Assembly (NCBI RefSeq): GCF_017876165.1
Contig: NZ_JAGINQ010000001.1
Coordinates: forward strand, 496,001 to 560,000
Length of the DNA stretch: 64,000 nucleotides
DNA from: Azospirillum soli
Lineage (GTDB): Bacteria > Pseudomonadota > Alphaproteobacteria > Azospirillales > Azospirillaceae
Reading direction: 5' to 3'
The translations under genes were made by a program, and so were the position numbers. The notes beneath the pieces are model-generated. The model did no database searches and was not told the origin of the DNA. It saw nothing but the letters and a program-made list of their open reading frames with translations. This document shows, in pieces, positions 16,038-24,812 of this stretch (positions are counted from its first letter, which is position 1; the number at the start of each line of letters is the position of its first letter).

Positions 16038-18095
16038 TTACGTTTTTGTGACATCCGGCTGCGGCGCGGTGGCCGCCCAACAGCGCAACACCTCCGCCAC
16101 GCTCCACGCCTGGGAAATGCAGCCGCGCGGCCGGAACGGCGGTTCGGCGTCAAATATTTCCGCGATGGTACCAATCCCCGCCTCGTCGAGGTGCGGCAAA
16201 AAGTCCTCCAGCAGCCGGCGGGCGCCCTCGCGGTCCTCCGGGTGCACCTTCAGCCAAGCATCGACGTAGGGGCCGATCAGCCAGCCCCACACCGTTCCCT
16301 GGTGATAGGCGGCGTCGCGCGCCCGCAGGTCGCCGAAGTATTTCGGCTTGTAGTCGCGGCTGCCCGGCGCCAGCGACCGCAGCCCGACCGGGGTCAGCAG
16401 GCGAGTGCGCACCGTCTCCACCACCGGCTCCCACCGGGCGCGGTCCAGCACCGGGTTGTCGAGCGAGATGGCGAATATCTGGTTCGGCCGGCAGGCGGCG
16501 TCGTCCCCCTGCTCCCCGTCCACCACGTCGTAGAGGTAGCCGGCGTGCTCGCACCAGAAGCGCCGGTTGAAGGAGACCCGCGCCTGCTCGGCCAGTTCCT
16601 CCAGCGGCCGGGCGGCGGCGGCCTCGCCCTCCTCCACCAGCCACGAGGCGGTCAGGCGCAGCGCGTTGTACCACAGGGCGTTGATCTCCACCGCCTTGCC
16701 CCGGCGGGGCGTGACCACCCAGTCCTCGACCTTGGCGTCCATCCAGGTCAGCTGATAGCCCTCCTGCCCCTGGCGCAGCAGGCCGTCATCGTGGTCCACC
16801 CCGATGCCGAAGCGGGTGCCGCGCCGGTGGTGGTCGATGACCCCGACCAGCTTGGGCAGCAGCAGCTGCAGCGTGTGCCGGTCGCCGGTGGCGCGCAGGT
16901 AGCGGTTCAGCGCGTGGAAGAACCACAGCGTCGCGTCGGCGGTGTGGTACAGCCCCTCGTCCTTGCCGTCGGGGAACATGTTGGGGATCAGGCCCTGGCG
17001 GATGTAGTGCGCGAAGGTGCGCAGGATCCACCCCGCCTCGACATGCCGCCCGGTGGTCAGGGTCAGCCCCTCCAGGCTGATCATGGTGTCGCGGCCCCAG
17101 TCGGTGAACCAGTGATAGCCGGCGATCACCGTGCGCACCTCGTCGCCCTCAGCCCGCGCGCGCATCTGATCCGCGACGCGGCCCGCCGGCACGAAGATGA
17201 AGCTGTCGGCCGACAGCACCAGCTCCGCCATCGCCCCCGTCCGCAGCGAAGGATGAGCGGTGTGGACCAGCCGCCGCCGCCGCTCCGCCTCGAAGCGCAG
17301 CACGTCGTTCGGCGGCAAGGCCCAGATGCGCTGCCAGGATTCGGTCGCCGCGACGAAGGTGACGGTCTGCCCCTGCGACAGGTGCCCGCTGAAATAGCCG
17401 GGCGTCCAAAGGGAGCCGCGCGACTCATACCCCCGGTCAGCCTCCACCTGATAAAAGACGTCGCGCCGGGCGCCGCCGTCCAGCGTCATGGGCAGTTCCG
17501 CCCCCTCGATCGCCATGCGCAGCACCGGCAGGCCCGGCCCGGCCTGCACCTCGTACTCGTGGCCGCGCGCGGTGATGCTGTAGTCGCGGGCCAGCGGCTG
17601 GTCCACCGCCGCCTCCAGCTTGCGCACGGCCAGCACCGGCCGCAGCCGCAAACGGACCGGCTGCGGCGCCTTCAGAATGCGGTAGGTTACGTGCACGATG
17701 TTCTGCCGATGCGGCAGCACCACCTGCTTTTCGATCACCACGTCCCCGATCTCGAACCGCCACACCGGCAGGCCCGATTCCATGCGGAATTCGGCGAGGT
17801 TGCCGACCCAGCCGTCATTCCTGGGGTCGGTGTCGGGGTTGTGGCTGCTCAGCCGGCATTCGGTGCCGTCCGCCTGGATCAGCACGTCGTTCACCTGGCT
17901 CAGCATCACAACGCGCCCCAGCGGGGCCGGCAGCGCCGCCACCAGCAGCCCGTGATAGCGCCGCGTCACCGCCCCCGAAATGGACGAGGACGCGTAGCCG
18001 CCCAGCCCATTCGCGACCAGCCATTCACGGGTGAGGGCGGCGTCGTGCGAGGATCGCAGGACGTCGCGCCCGATCTTGCGGACGAAGTCAGCCAT
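16038..18095 (-). CDS. Glycogen debranching enzyme-type amylo-alpha-1,6-glucosidase
   Basis: A 685-residue protein of the bacterial GDE_N/GDE_C family. The N-terminal beta domain includes EWLVANGLGGYASSSISGAV and TRRYHGLLVAALP. The C-terminal (alpha/alpha)6 barrel carries FTDWGRDTMISLEGL, NMFPDGKDEGLYHTADATLW, GYQLTWMDAKVEDWVVTPR and HQGTVWGWLIGPYVDAW, all conserved in the family. It likely hydrolyses alpha-1,6 branch points of glycogen or limit dextrins in the cytoplasm. The start at 18095 has AAGGAGG 5 bp upstream; longer frames run into treZ. It begins 8 bp after treZ ends, so the two are co-transcribed. Confidence 0.9.
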   Translation of the reverse strand: MADFVRKIGRDVLRSSHDAALTREWLVANGLGGYASSSISGAVTRRYHGLLVAALPAPLGRVVMLSQVNDVLIQADGTECRLSSHNPDTDPRNDGWVGNLAEFRMESGLPVWRFEIGDVVIEKQVVLPHRQNIVHVTYRILKAPQPVRLRLRPVLAVRKLEAAVDQPLARDYSITARGHEYEVQAGPGLPVLRMAIEGAELPMTLDGGARRDVFYQVEADRGYESRGSLWTPGYFSGHLSQGQTVTFVAATESWQRIWALPPNDVLRFEAERRRRLVHTAHPSLRTGAMAELVLSADSFIFVPAGRVADQMRARAEGDEVRTVIAGYHWFTDWGRDTMISLEGLTLTTGRHVEAGWILRTFAHYIRQGLIPNMFPDGKDEGLYHTADATLWFFHALNRYLRATGDRHTLQLLLPKLVGVIDHHRRGTRFGIGVDHDDGLLRQGQEGYQLTWMDAKVEDWVVTPRRGKAVEINALWYNALRLTASWLVEEGEAAAARPLEELAEQARVSFNRRFWCEHAGYLYDVVDGEQGDDAACRPNQIFAISLDNPVLDRARWEPVVETVRTRLLTPVGLRSLAPGSRDYKPKYFGDLRARDAAYHQGTVWGWLIGPYVDAWLKVHPEDREGARRLLEDFLPHLDEAGIGTIAEIFDAEPPFRPRGCISQAWSVAEVLRCWAATAPQPDVTKT

Positions 18096-18103
18096 GGGCC
18101 TCC

Positions 18104-20041
18104 TTACGTGGTCTTGGTGTCCGTCTGAAGTTTCGGTGCCAGCACCAGCGCGGCGTGGCCGGGGATGCGCCATGTGTCCCGCACCTCCACCGGCGCCGTG
18201 CCGCATCCCCCGTACCGTGTCGATTCGCTGGACCACAGCAGCTCCCACTCCATGCCCGGCGGCGGGGCGAGCAGCGGTTCCGGCACCACGTCCAGGTTCA
18301 GGTCGCGGCCCAGATTGACCAGCAGCAGCCGGTCGTCGCCATCCTCCCCGAAGAAACGCAGGACGAACGCCTCCTCGGCCAGCACGGCCCCGTCCAGCCC
18401 GCCGACCTTCTGCGCGCTGAACACCGGATCCTCCCGGCGCAGGCGCAGCAGGTCGCGATGCAGGTTCCAAGTCTCCGCGTGCGTCTCCCGTTCCGCGTGG
18501 TTCAGCTTCGACCGCCGGAAGGTGTCCTCGTCCTGCGGCTTCATCAAACAGGCGCGCATCTCCGGCGTGGCGAGGCTGGGGAACTGGGACAGGAACTCGG
18601 CCCGCCCCTCCTCCACCTTCTCGGCCAGCCAGGGTTCATGGTCGGCGAAATAGTAGAAGGGGCTGCTCGCCGCGAACTCCTGCCCCTGGAACAGCATCGG
18701 CGTGCCGGGGCCGAGCAGCGTCAGCGCGGTCATCGCCTTGTAGCGCCCCGGCGAGGTCAGCGCGTGGGCGCGCAGCCCCTTGCCGGAATTGGCGATCTGG
18801 TCGTGGTTCTGGATGAAGGTCACGAAGGCCGGGCGCGGCAGCCCGAAGGCCGGCATGCCCCGGCGCTTGCCCTGCCAGCGGTACCACTGCCCCTGATAGA
18901 GGAAGCCGTGCTTCATGGCGGAGACGAACTCCTGCGGCGTCCCCTTGTAGTCGGTGTAGTAGGCCTCGTTCCGGCCGGTCAGCGCGACCATGGCCGAATG
19001 GTGGAAGTCGTCGTTCCAAATGGCGTCCAGCCCGCAGCCGCCCTGCTCCACCGGGCGGACCATGGTGGCGTGCTGCGGCTCGTTCTCGCCGACCAGGATG
19101 GTGGCCCGGCCGCGCGCCGCCTTGCGCACCGCCCGGCTCATTTCCGAGAGGATGTGCGTCTTGCTGGCATCAAAGATCTGCTGCGTGGCGTCCAGCCGCA
19201 GGCCGTCCAGATGATACTCGTCGATCCAGTAGGCGGCGTTGGTCAGGAAGAACTCCCGCGCCGGGCCAGCGTCGGGACCGTCGAAGTTGATGGCCTCGCC
19301 CCACTCATTCTCATAGCGGTCGGTGAAATAGCCGTCGGCGAAGCATTTCAGGTAATTCCCGCTGGGACCCAGGTGGTTGTAGACCACGTCCAGAATCACC
19401 GCGAGGCCCAGCGCGTGCGCCCGGTCCACGAAGCGCCGCATGTCGTCGGGACCGCCGTAGAGCCGCGTCGGCGCGAACAGGTCCACCCCGTCATAGCCCC
19501 AGCCGAACCGGCCGGGAAACTCCGCCACCGGCATCAGTTCCAGCACCGTGACGCCGAGGTCGGCGAGTTGCGGCAACTCCCGCATCGCCGCTTCCCAGGT
19601 GCCCTCCGGCGTGAAGGTGCCGACGTGCATTTCATAGATGACCTGGCCCTTGATCGACCGCCCCTTCCAACCGCGATCGGTCCAGTCGAAGCGGAACGGA
19701 TCGACGACCTGCGAGGGACCGTGCGGACCGTCCGGCTGGAAGCGCGACACCGGGTCGGGGTAGAGCTTCTCGTCATCATCCAGGCGGAACCCGTACAGGC
19801 TGCCGACCGGCACATTCTCGACGAGCGCGGAGAAATAGCCGCCGCCCTCCGCCTCCATCTCCACCGACCGGCCTTTCTGGTCGGACAAGCTGGCAGGCTC
19901 GATCACCAGGGAGACGCGGCGGCACTTCGGTGCCCAGACGCGCGCGTGCACGCAGTCGCCCGGTAACGCCTCCACCCCGACCGGATAGCGGCGGGGGGCG
20001 TTCAGTGGCTCTTGATCTTCGGACAGGATTGCTTGGACCAT
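18104..20041 (-). CDS. treZ: Malto-oligosyltrehalose trehalohydrolase
   Basis: A 645-residue GH13 enzyme that releases trehalose from maltooligosyl trehalose. An N-terminal CBM48-like domain (HARVWAPKCRRVSLVIE) precedes the (beta/alpha)8 barrel. The barrel has ELMPVAEFPGRFGWGYDGVD and AVILDVVYNHLGPSGNYL. The catalytic regions are GLRLDATQQIFD (nucleophile Asp), ILVGENEP (acid Glu) and TFIQNHDQIAN (Asp). The start at 20041 has GGGGAA upstream. Its usual partner TreY (maltooligosyltrehalose synthase) is not in the window. Coupling to a debranching enzyme suggests glycogen-to-trehalose conversion, for example under osmotic stress. Confidence 0.94.
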   Translation of the reverse strand: MVQAILSEDQEPLNAPRRYPVGVEALPGDCVHARVWAPKCRRVSLVIEPASLSDQKGRSVEMEAEGGGYFSALVENVPVGSLYGFRLDDDEKLYPDPVSRFQPDGPHGPSQVVDPFRFDWTDRGWKGRSIKGQVIYEMHVGTFTPEGTWEAAMRELPQLADLGVTVLELMPVAEFPGRFGWGYDGVDLFAPTRLYGGPDDMRRFVDRAHALGLAVILDVVYNHLGPSGNYLKCFADGYFTDRYENEWGEAINFDGPDAGPAREFFLTNAAYWIDEYHLDGLRLDATQQIFDASKTHILSEMSRAVRKAARGRATILVGENEPQHATMVRPVEQGGCGLDAIWNDDFHHSAMVALTGRNEAYYTDYKGTPQEFVSAMKHGFLYQGQWYRWQGKRRGMPAFGLPRPAFVTFIQNHDQIANSGKGLRAHALTSPGRYKAMTALTLLGPGTPMLFQGQEFAASSPFYYFADHEPWLAEKVEEGRAEFLSQFPSLATPEMRACLMKPQDEDTFRRSKLNHAERETHAETWNLHRDLLRLRREDPVFSAQKVGGLDGAVLAEEAFVLRFFGEDGDDRLLLVNLGRDLNLDVVPEPLLAPPPGMEWELLWSSESTRYGGCGTAPVEVRDTWRIPGHAALVLAPKLQTDTKTT

Positions 20042-20167
20042 CGGTTCCCCACAACAGGCGGCCGGCCGAATCGATCCCGCCGGATTGATCCCAAAGGACA
20101 GGATCGGCCAAGCCGTTTGGGTGTTTTCTCTTCGGACCAACACCGCCACGCCGGAAACCATCCGCTC

Positions 20168-20905
20168 ATGACCCAAAGAGCACCCCGCGTCGTCATTTGG
20201 AATGAGTTCCGCCACGAGCGCACGAACGAGGCCGTGGCCGCCCATTACCCGCAGGGCATCCACGAGGCGCTGGCCGCCCCCTTGCGCGCCGCCGGGCTGG
20301 AGGTCGCGACCGCCACCCTGGACGAACCCGAACACGGCCTGACCGAGGCACGTCTGGCCGCCACCGACGTGCTGGTCTGGTGGGGGCACAAGGCCCACGC
20401 CGAGGTCTCCGACGCCGTCGCGGAGCGGGTGAAGACGCGCGTGACCGAGCATGGAATGGGGCTGGTGGCGCTGCATTCCAGCCACTTCTCCAAGCCCTTC
20501 ATGGCGCTGATGGGCACCGGCTGTTTCCTGAAGTACCGCGTCGCCGGCGAGCGGGAGCGGCTGTGGGTCGTCGATCCCGGCCACCCCGTGGCGGCGGGCA
20601 TCGAGGACCACATCGACCTCGACCACGAGGAGATGTACGGCGAGCCCTTCGACGTGCCCCCGCCCGACGATCTGGTCTTCATCAGCTGGTTCAAGGGCGG
20701 CGAGGTCTTCCGCAGCGGCTCCGGCTGGCGGCGGGGGATGGGGCGCGTCTTCTACTTCCGCCCCGGCCACGAGACCTACCCCACCTACCACCACCCGCAA
20801 ATCCAGCGCGTGATCCTGAACGCGGTGCGCTGGGCCGCGAGGCCGGAGGGGCTAACGGCGCCCGTTCGCGGACGCCGCGAGTCGCCGTTGGAGGATCTGG
20901 AGTGA
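20168..20905 (+). CDS. ThuA-domain protein (trehalose utilisation-like)
   Basis: A 245-residue protein of the ThuA family, whose founding rhizobial member acts in trehalose catabolism. It has the glutamine amidotransferase-like flavodoxin fold: PRVVIWNEFRHERTNEAVA, then DVLVWWGHKAHAEVSDAV, LVALHSSHFSKPFMALMGT, FISWFKGGEVFRSG and YFRPGHETYPTYHHPQIQRV. It is divergent from treZ across a 126-bp gap that presumably holds both promoters. ThuA proteins in other organisms act on varied sugars, so the substrate is inferred from context only. The ATG at 20168 has GGAAA 8 bp upstream. Confidence 0.88.
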   Translation: MTQRAPRVVIWNEFRHERTNEAVAAHYPQGIHEALAAPLRAAGLEVATATLDEPEHGLTEARLAATDVLVWWGHKAHAEVSDAVAERVKTRVTEHGMGLVALHSSHFSKPFMALMGTGCFLKYRVAGERERLWVVDPGHPVAAGIEDHIDLDHEEMYGEPFDVPPPDDLVFISWFKGGEVFRSGSGWRRGMGRVFYFRPGHETYPTYHHPQIQRVILNAVRWAARPEGLTAPVRGRRESPLEDLE

Positions 20906-20910
20906 ATCCC

Positions 20911-20933
20911 CTCTCCCGCCCCTGGCGGGAGAG
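20911..20933. terminator. Inverted repeat between convergent genes, possible bidirectional terminator
   Basis: A perfect 10-bp stem (CTCTCCCGCC / GGCGGGAGAG) with a 3-nt loop lies between the thuA-like gene and the convergent 84-residue gene. No T-run follows. It resembles the shorter arms of the G-rich intergenic repeats found elsewhere in this window. Confidence 0.5.
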
Positions 20934-20947
20934 GGAACTTGGGCGCC

Positions 20948-21202
20948 CTACACCCTCTCGCCGAAGCTCCGCGCGGCGGCGTCGATCACCGCCGGGTGGG
21001 CGCGCAGCGCGTTCAGCGCGGCGTCGTACCGCTCGTCGCCGACCTCCAGCGTCACGAACACGTCGGTCGCCCCGCCCCGCTCCGCATCGCGCTCCTCGCG
21101 GTCGGTCTGGGCGACGTTGCCGAAACGGTCGCGGAGCGCGCCGATGATCTCGGCCTCCACGCCCCGGCCCTTCTCGGCGGGATAGGCATACACGAGCTTC
21201 AT
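20948..21202 (-). CDS. Hypothetical protein, 84 aa, last gene of a stress-type operon
   Basis: Unrecognised small soluble protein. A beta-alpha-beta pattern (MKLVYAYPAEKGRGVEAEII, then ATDVFVTLEVGDERYDAALN) suggests a ferredoxin-like or ACT-like fold. It starts 27 bp after the alcohol dehydrogenase stop in the same direction and is presumably the last gene of the operon that begins at 23585. Confidence 0.75.
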   Translation of the reverse strand: MKLVYAYPAEKGRGVEAEIIGALRDRFGNVAQTDREERDAERGGATDVFVTLEVGDERYDAALNALRAHPAVIDAAARSFGERV

Positions 21203-21229
21203 GGCATCCCCTCCCCTGGATCCCCTCCC

Positions 21230-22405
21230 TTACGGAGCGAAGACGACCCGCATGCAGTCGTCGTTCTTCTCCTTGAACATCCGGTAGCCGCGCGGGCCAT
21301 CGTCCAGCGACCACTTGTGGGTCAACAGGTAGGAGGGGTCGAGTTCGCCCTTCTCGATGTGCTCGAACAGGCGCTTGACGTAGCGCTGACCATGCTGCTG
21401 GCCCATGCGGAAGGTCAGGCCCTTGTTCATCGCCGCTCCCATGGGGAACTTGTCGATGAAGCCGCCGTAGACGCCGACGATGGACAGCGTGCCGCCCTTG
21501 CGGCAGCACTGGATCATCTGGCGCAGCACGCCCGACCGGTCGTTCTCCAGCCCCAGGGCCTGCTTGGTGCGGTCGTACCAGTACTCCACCCCGGTGTCGA
21601 AGCCGTCCGCCTCCATGCCCACCGCGTCGATGCACACGTCCGGCCCGCGCCCGCCGGTCATCGCCAGCAGCGCGTCGTAGACGTCCACCCGCGTGTAGTC
21701 CAACGGCTCCGCCCCGGCCTTCATCTGCGCGGCCTTAAGCCGGTCCGGGTAGCGGTCGATGCCGATGACCTTTTCCGCCCCCATCAGAAGGGCGCTGCGC
21801 ATCGCCATCTGGCCGACGCCGCCGCAGCCCCACACGGCCACCACGTCGCCCGGCTTGATGCCGGCCATGTCGGCGGCCATGTAGCCGGTCGGCACGGCGT
21901 CCGACACGAAGACCGCCTGCTCGTCCCGCACGCCGTCCGGCACGCGGAAGCAGTTGGTGTCGGCGAAGGGGACGCGGATGTATTCGGCGTGGCTGCCGGC
22001 GTAGCCGCCGAAGGCGTGGCTGTAGCCGAAGATGCCCGCCGTGCAATGCCCGTAGGCCGCTTCCTCATAGGCCGGCTGCGGGTTGGAGTTGTCGCACAGC
22101 GAGTATTCCTCGTGCTCGCAGTGCCAGCATTTGCCGCAGCCGATGATCGACACGGTGATGACCCGGTCGCCCCGGTTCAGCCGCAGCACCTCCGGCCCCT
22201 TCTCCACCACCTCGCCCATGAACTCGTGGCCGATGATGTCGCCGGGCTTCATGGTCGGGACATAGCCGTCGATCAGGTGCAGGTCCGACCCGCAGACGGA
22301 GGACAGGTTGACCTTGATGATGGCGTCGCGGGGGCCGAGGATGCGCGGGTCCGGCACCCGCTCCACCCGCAGGTCGTTGACGCCGTTCCAGCAGAGCGCC
22401 CTCAT
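21230..22405 (-). CDS. Zinc-dependent alcohol dehydrogenase (MDR family)
   Basis: A 391-residue medium-chain dehydrogenase/reductase. It has the catalytic zinc Cys in VCGSDLHLIDG, GHEFMGEV with the zinc-ligand His, and the structural zinc loop CGKCWHCEHEEYSLC with four cysteines. The Rossmann motif WGCGGVGQMA is NAD(P)-binding. It resembles the formaldehyde dehydrogenase-like subgroup commonly seen in stress clusters. The substrate is unknown. Its ATG overlaps the stop of the upstream SRPBCC gene by 4 bp, indicating translational coupling. Confidence 0.9.
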   Translation of the reverse strand: MRALCWNGVNDLRVERVPDPRILGPRDAIIKVNLSSVCGSDLHLIDGYVPTMKPGDIIGHEFMGEVVEKGPEVLRLNRGDRVITVSIIGCGKCWHCEHEEYSLCDNSNPQPAYEEAAYGHCTAGIFGYSHAFGGYAGSHAEYIRVPFADTNCFRVPDGVRDEQAVFVSDAVPTGYMAADMAGIKPGDVVAVWGCGGVGQMAMRSALLMGAEKVIGIDRYPDRLKAAQMKAGAEPLDYTRVDVYDALLAMTGGRGPDVCIDAVGMEADGFDTGVEYWYDRTKQALGLENDRSGVLRQMIQCCRKGGTLSIVGVYGGFIDKFPMGAAMNKGLTFRMGQQHGQRYVKRLFEHIEKGELDPSYLLTHKWSLDDGPRGYRMFKEKNDDCMRVVFAP

Positions 22406-23157
22406 TCCACGATCTCCCGCATGCCTCTGCGCCCTCTGGGCTGCCCGTCGATGGTCGGAAGCTCGCCCGCCTCCATGATCCGCTTCAGGCGGCGCAACGC
22501 CTCGCGCGCCTGCTGCTCGGGCGCCGATCCGAACAGGCGGGAGACGACGCGCCCGCCTTGCCCGCCCGGCGGCCGGTAGACCAGGGTCAGCCGCACCTCC
22601 GTCCCGCGCCCACCGGGGGCGGGGTGGAACATGACCGAACCCCGGTGCGGTAGTTCCGCGTCCACCAGCGTGTGCCAGGTGATCAGCTCGTTTTCGCGCA
22701 CCTTGTCGAGCCGGCTGTGCCAGACGACCCGCATGCCGCCGGGGCCGTGCGCCTTCCAGCAGCTTTCCGTGTCCGACTGCACCTCCACCGCGTCGAGATG
22801 GGGGAACAGCTTCGTCAGGTTGCCGAAGTTGCGCCAGAAGCGGAACAGCTTCTCGGGTTCCGTCGCGATGGTGACGTTGGCCTGGGTCGTCGTCGGGTCC
22901 CGGTCCATGGTGGGGAGCAGACCCGCCACATCCATTCTTCTCATGGCCGGCAGGCCGCCTTCCCGCACCCGCCGGGCGACCGGCTCGGCCAGCGGCACCC
23001 CGGCCGCCCCGGCCAGGAACAGCCCGCCGCCCAGCGCGGCCAGCGCCCAGCTTCCCCGGCGCAGGCCGGCCAGCCCCAGCGCCGTGCCGCCCATGATGGC
23101 GACCCAGCGCTCGGTCGTCCCGGCCTCCGGCCCGTCCGTCAGGGTGTCCAGCGCCAT
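22402..23157 (-). CDS. Membrane-anchored SRPBCC (cyclase/dehydrase-type) protein
   Basis: A 251-residue protein. Residues about 15-60 form two hydrophobic segments (WVAIMGGTALGLAGL, then WALAALGGGLFLAGAAGV) resembling the YgaP/DUF2892 membrane module. Residues 90-225 are an SRPBCC lipid-binding fold (VTIATEPEKLFRFWRNFGNL, HLDAVEVQSDTESCWKAHGP, VRLTLVYRPPGG). It may bind a hydrophobic ligand at the membrane. The ATG at 23157 has AAGGAGG 4-5 bp upstream and shares one base with the stop of the preceding gene. Confidence 0.85.
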   Translation of the reverse strand: MALDTLTDGPEAGTTERWVAIMGGTALGLAGLRRGSWALAALGGGLFLAGAAGVPLAEPVARRVREGGLPAMRRMDVAGLLPTMDRDPTTTQANVTIATEPEKLFRFWRNFGNLTKLFPHLDAVEVQSDTESCWKAHGPGGMRVVWHSRLDKVRENELITWHTLVDAELPHRGSVMFHPAPGGRGTEVRLTLVYRPPGGQGGRVVSRLFGSAPEQQAREALRRLKRIMEAGELPTIDGQPRGRRGMREIVE

Positions 23158-23585
23158 CACCCCTCCTTCCTGAGCAGGTTCAGCTCATAAAGTCCCTTCA
23201 TCAGGTAGTCGTGCAGGTCGATGCGTTCGGAGATGTCGGTGTAGTGCGAGGCGTCGGGCGCGCGGCCCGCCTCGTCCAGCGCGCGGTCCCACTGGTTGCC
23301 GGCGAAGTCGCCGCGTCCGACCATCATGACGGCGCGCAGTTCCATCCGCTGTTCGGGCGACAGCCCTTCCAGCATCCGGGTCAGCTGGTCGAGCGCCTCG
23401 CTCGCGTCGGTGGACATGATGTTCAGCGCGTCGAGGTCGGTCGGATTGCGCGAGCCGCGCTCGGCATTCTGTTCGCCCAGGTCGATGTTGCGCATGCCGG
23501 CGAGGAAGCGCTGGCGGTCGGCCACGGCCTCGTACGCGAGGTCGGCGGCCTGCTTCACGGTATCGACCGAGATCTGCTTGAGCAT
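23157..23585 (-). CDS. DUF3775 domain-containing protein, 142 aa
   Basis: A small soluble protein recognised as DUF3775 by its C-terminal half: LSPEQRMELRAVMMVGRGDF, then NQWDRALDEAGRA and DYLMKGLYEL. The N terminus is helical (VDTVKQAADLAYEAVADRQR). The function is unknown. It is the first gene of a four-gene operon with one-base and four-base overlaps downstream. Confidence 0.82.
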   Translation of the reverse strand: MLKQISVDTVKQAADLAYEAVADRQRFLAGMRNIDLGEQNAERGSRNPTDLDALNIMSTDASEALDQLTRMLEGLSPEQRMELRAVMMVGRGDFAGNQWDRALDEAGRAPDASHYTDISERIDLHDYLMKGLYELNLLRKEG

Positions 23586-23688
23586 GGGTGTCGCACTTCT
23601 TTGATCGGTTGTTCGGGTCTGCCTGACTGCAACAGCCGGGCGGCGGCGTTGTCCCGCGCTCCCTCCGGGGCGAGGGAGCGCGGGGCGC

Positions 23689-23895
23689 CTAGTTGTTCCG
23701 GTCGCGCTGTTCCTTCGACGCGCCGCGCGAACCGCCGGAGCCCGAGCCGCGCTCCCGCCCTTGCGAACCGGACTGGTTCTGGCCGGGCTTGTTGCCGGTG
23801 GCCTTGTCCGGATCGACGTGCCCGGCCTTCGCCGCCTTGCCGGGACCGCCGGTCTGGTGCTTCTCCTGTTCGGTGTCGCGGTTGCTGCGGGTCAT
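23689..23895 (-). CDS. Small, highly hydrophilic disordered protein, 68 aa
   Basis: A Gly/Ser/Lys/Asn-rich protein with no hydrophobic core (MTRSNRDTEQEKHQTGGPGK at the start), similar in composition to small stress or desiccation proteins. A clear GGAGG lies 7 bp upstream of the ATG, which supports translation. It lies about 100 bp upstream of the DUF3775 operon in the same direction. Confidence 0.7.
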   Translation of the reverse strand: MTRSNRDTEQEKHQTGGPGKAAKAGHVDPDKATGNKPGQNQSGSQGRERGSGSGGSRGASKEQRDRNN

Positions 23896-24087
23896 GGGAA
23901 TCCTCCAGTCTTAGTTGCGGCGACCGGCCCTTCCGGCGCCGGCCGCGTCAGGGACAACAGGCAAGCGACGGGAGCGTCCTGATCGGCGCCGAGGAATCCC
24001 GCCTCACCCTCCAACCGGGACGCGGCGGCAACTCCGACCCGGCATCCCGTGTTACCGATGTCGAGAGTCGTCAACAGGAGGAGCTTC

Positions 24088-24732
24088 ATGCCGCTTCTGA
24101 CCGCCGACATCGGCGAGCGCTCGGAGGAGGGCTACCAACCCGTCCGCCTGGACACCGACCGGGGCGCGGTCGAGGCGCGCTACTACGCATCTCCAGGCTC
24201 GGCGCTGGGCGCCATCTGGGTCGGCGGCGTGGGCGGTGGTTTCGACACGCCGGCACGCGGACTCTACCCCCGCCTGGCCGAGGATCTGACGAAGGAGGGC
24301 ATCGCCTCGCTGCGCCTGCGCTTCCGCAACCCGCGCGACCTGGAGGAGGCGGTGCACGACATCCTCGTCGGCCTCACCTTCCTCGGCCGGCAGGGCATCC
24401 ACCATGTTGCGCTGATCGGCCATTCCTTCGGCGGAGCGGCGGTGATCCAGGCCGCCGCCTCCAACCGGGGCGCGGTCTGCACGGTGGTGACGCTGGCGAC
24501 CCAGGGCTACGGCACCGACCCGGTGCGGGACCTCAGCTGCCCGGTCCTGCTGGTGCACGGCGAGGCCGACGAGGTGCTGGCCCCGATGTGCTCCATCCAC
24601 GTCCACCGCCTCGCCAACGAGCCCAAGAGGCTGGTCCTGATGCCCGGCGCCAGCCATTGCCTGGACGAAACCGCCGAGGCCGTCTGCCGCGAGGTGCGCG
24701 ACTGGGTAAGGGGAAAGCTGCTGGCCGTCTGA
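24088..24732 (+). CDS. Alpha/beta hydrolase of the dienelactone hydrolase-like type
   Basis: A 214-residue soluble alpha/beta hydrolase. The nucleophile elbow is GHSFGG (Ser), with the acid in HGEADEVLAP (Asp) and the His in GASHCLDET. The opening PVRLDTDRGAVEARYYAS and ASLRLRFRNPRDLEEAVHD fit the short KANL3/Tex30-like hydrolases of bacteria. The substrate is unknown. AGGAG ends 7 bp before the ATG. Confidence 0.85.
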   Translation: MPLLTADIGERSEEGYQPVRLDTDRGAVEARYYASPGSALGAIWVGGVGGGFDTPARGLYPRLAEDLTKEGIASLRLRFRNPRDLEEAVHDILVGLTFLGRQGIHHVALIGHSFGGAAVIQAAASNRGAVCTVVTLATQGYGTDPVRDLSCPVLLVHGEADEVLAPMCSIHVHRLANEPKRLVLMPGASHCLDETAEAVCREVRDWVRGKLLAV

Positions 24733-24741
24733 CGCATAGCT

Positions 24742-24775
24742 CTCCCCTCCCCCGCTCGCGAAGGGAGGGTTAGGG
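24742..24775. repeat. G-rich intergenic palindromic repeat, short copy
   Basis: CCCTCCCCCGC and GGGAGGGTTAGGG form an imperfect hairpin after the hydrolase gene. The GGGAGGGTTAGGG core is shared with longer copies at 41881-41973 and 46978-47065. Confidence 0.6.
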
Positions 24776-24812
24776 TGACGGCCCTCGGCGACCACCTCCG
24801 GAGTCCCCGCCC

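Noticed and set aside
18096..18470. N-terminal extension of the debranching enzyme
   Set aside because: It would run into the treZ coding region. A strong ribosome-binding site and the family N terminus fix the start at 18095.
20042..20800. N-terminal extension of treZ
   Set aside because: It overlaps the divergent ThuA gene in antisense, and the extension has no family similarity.
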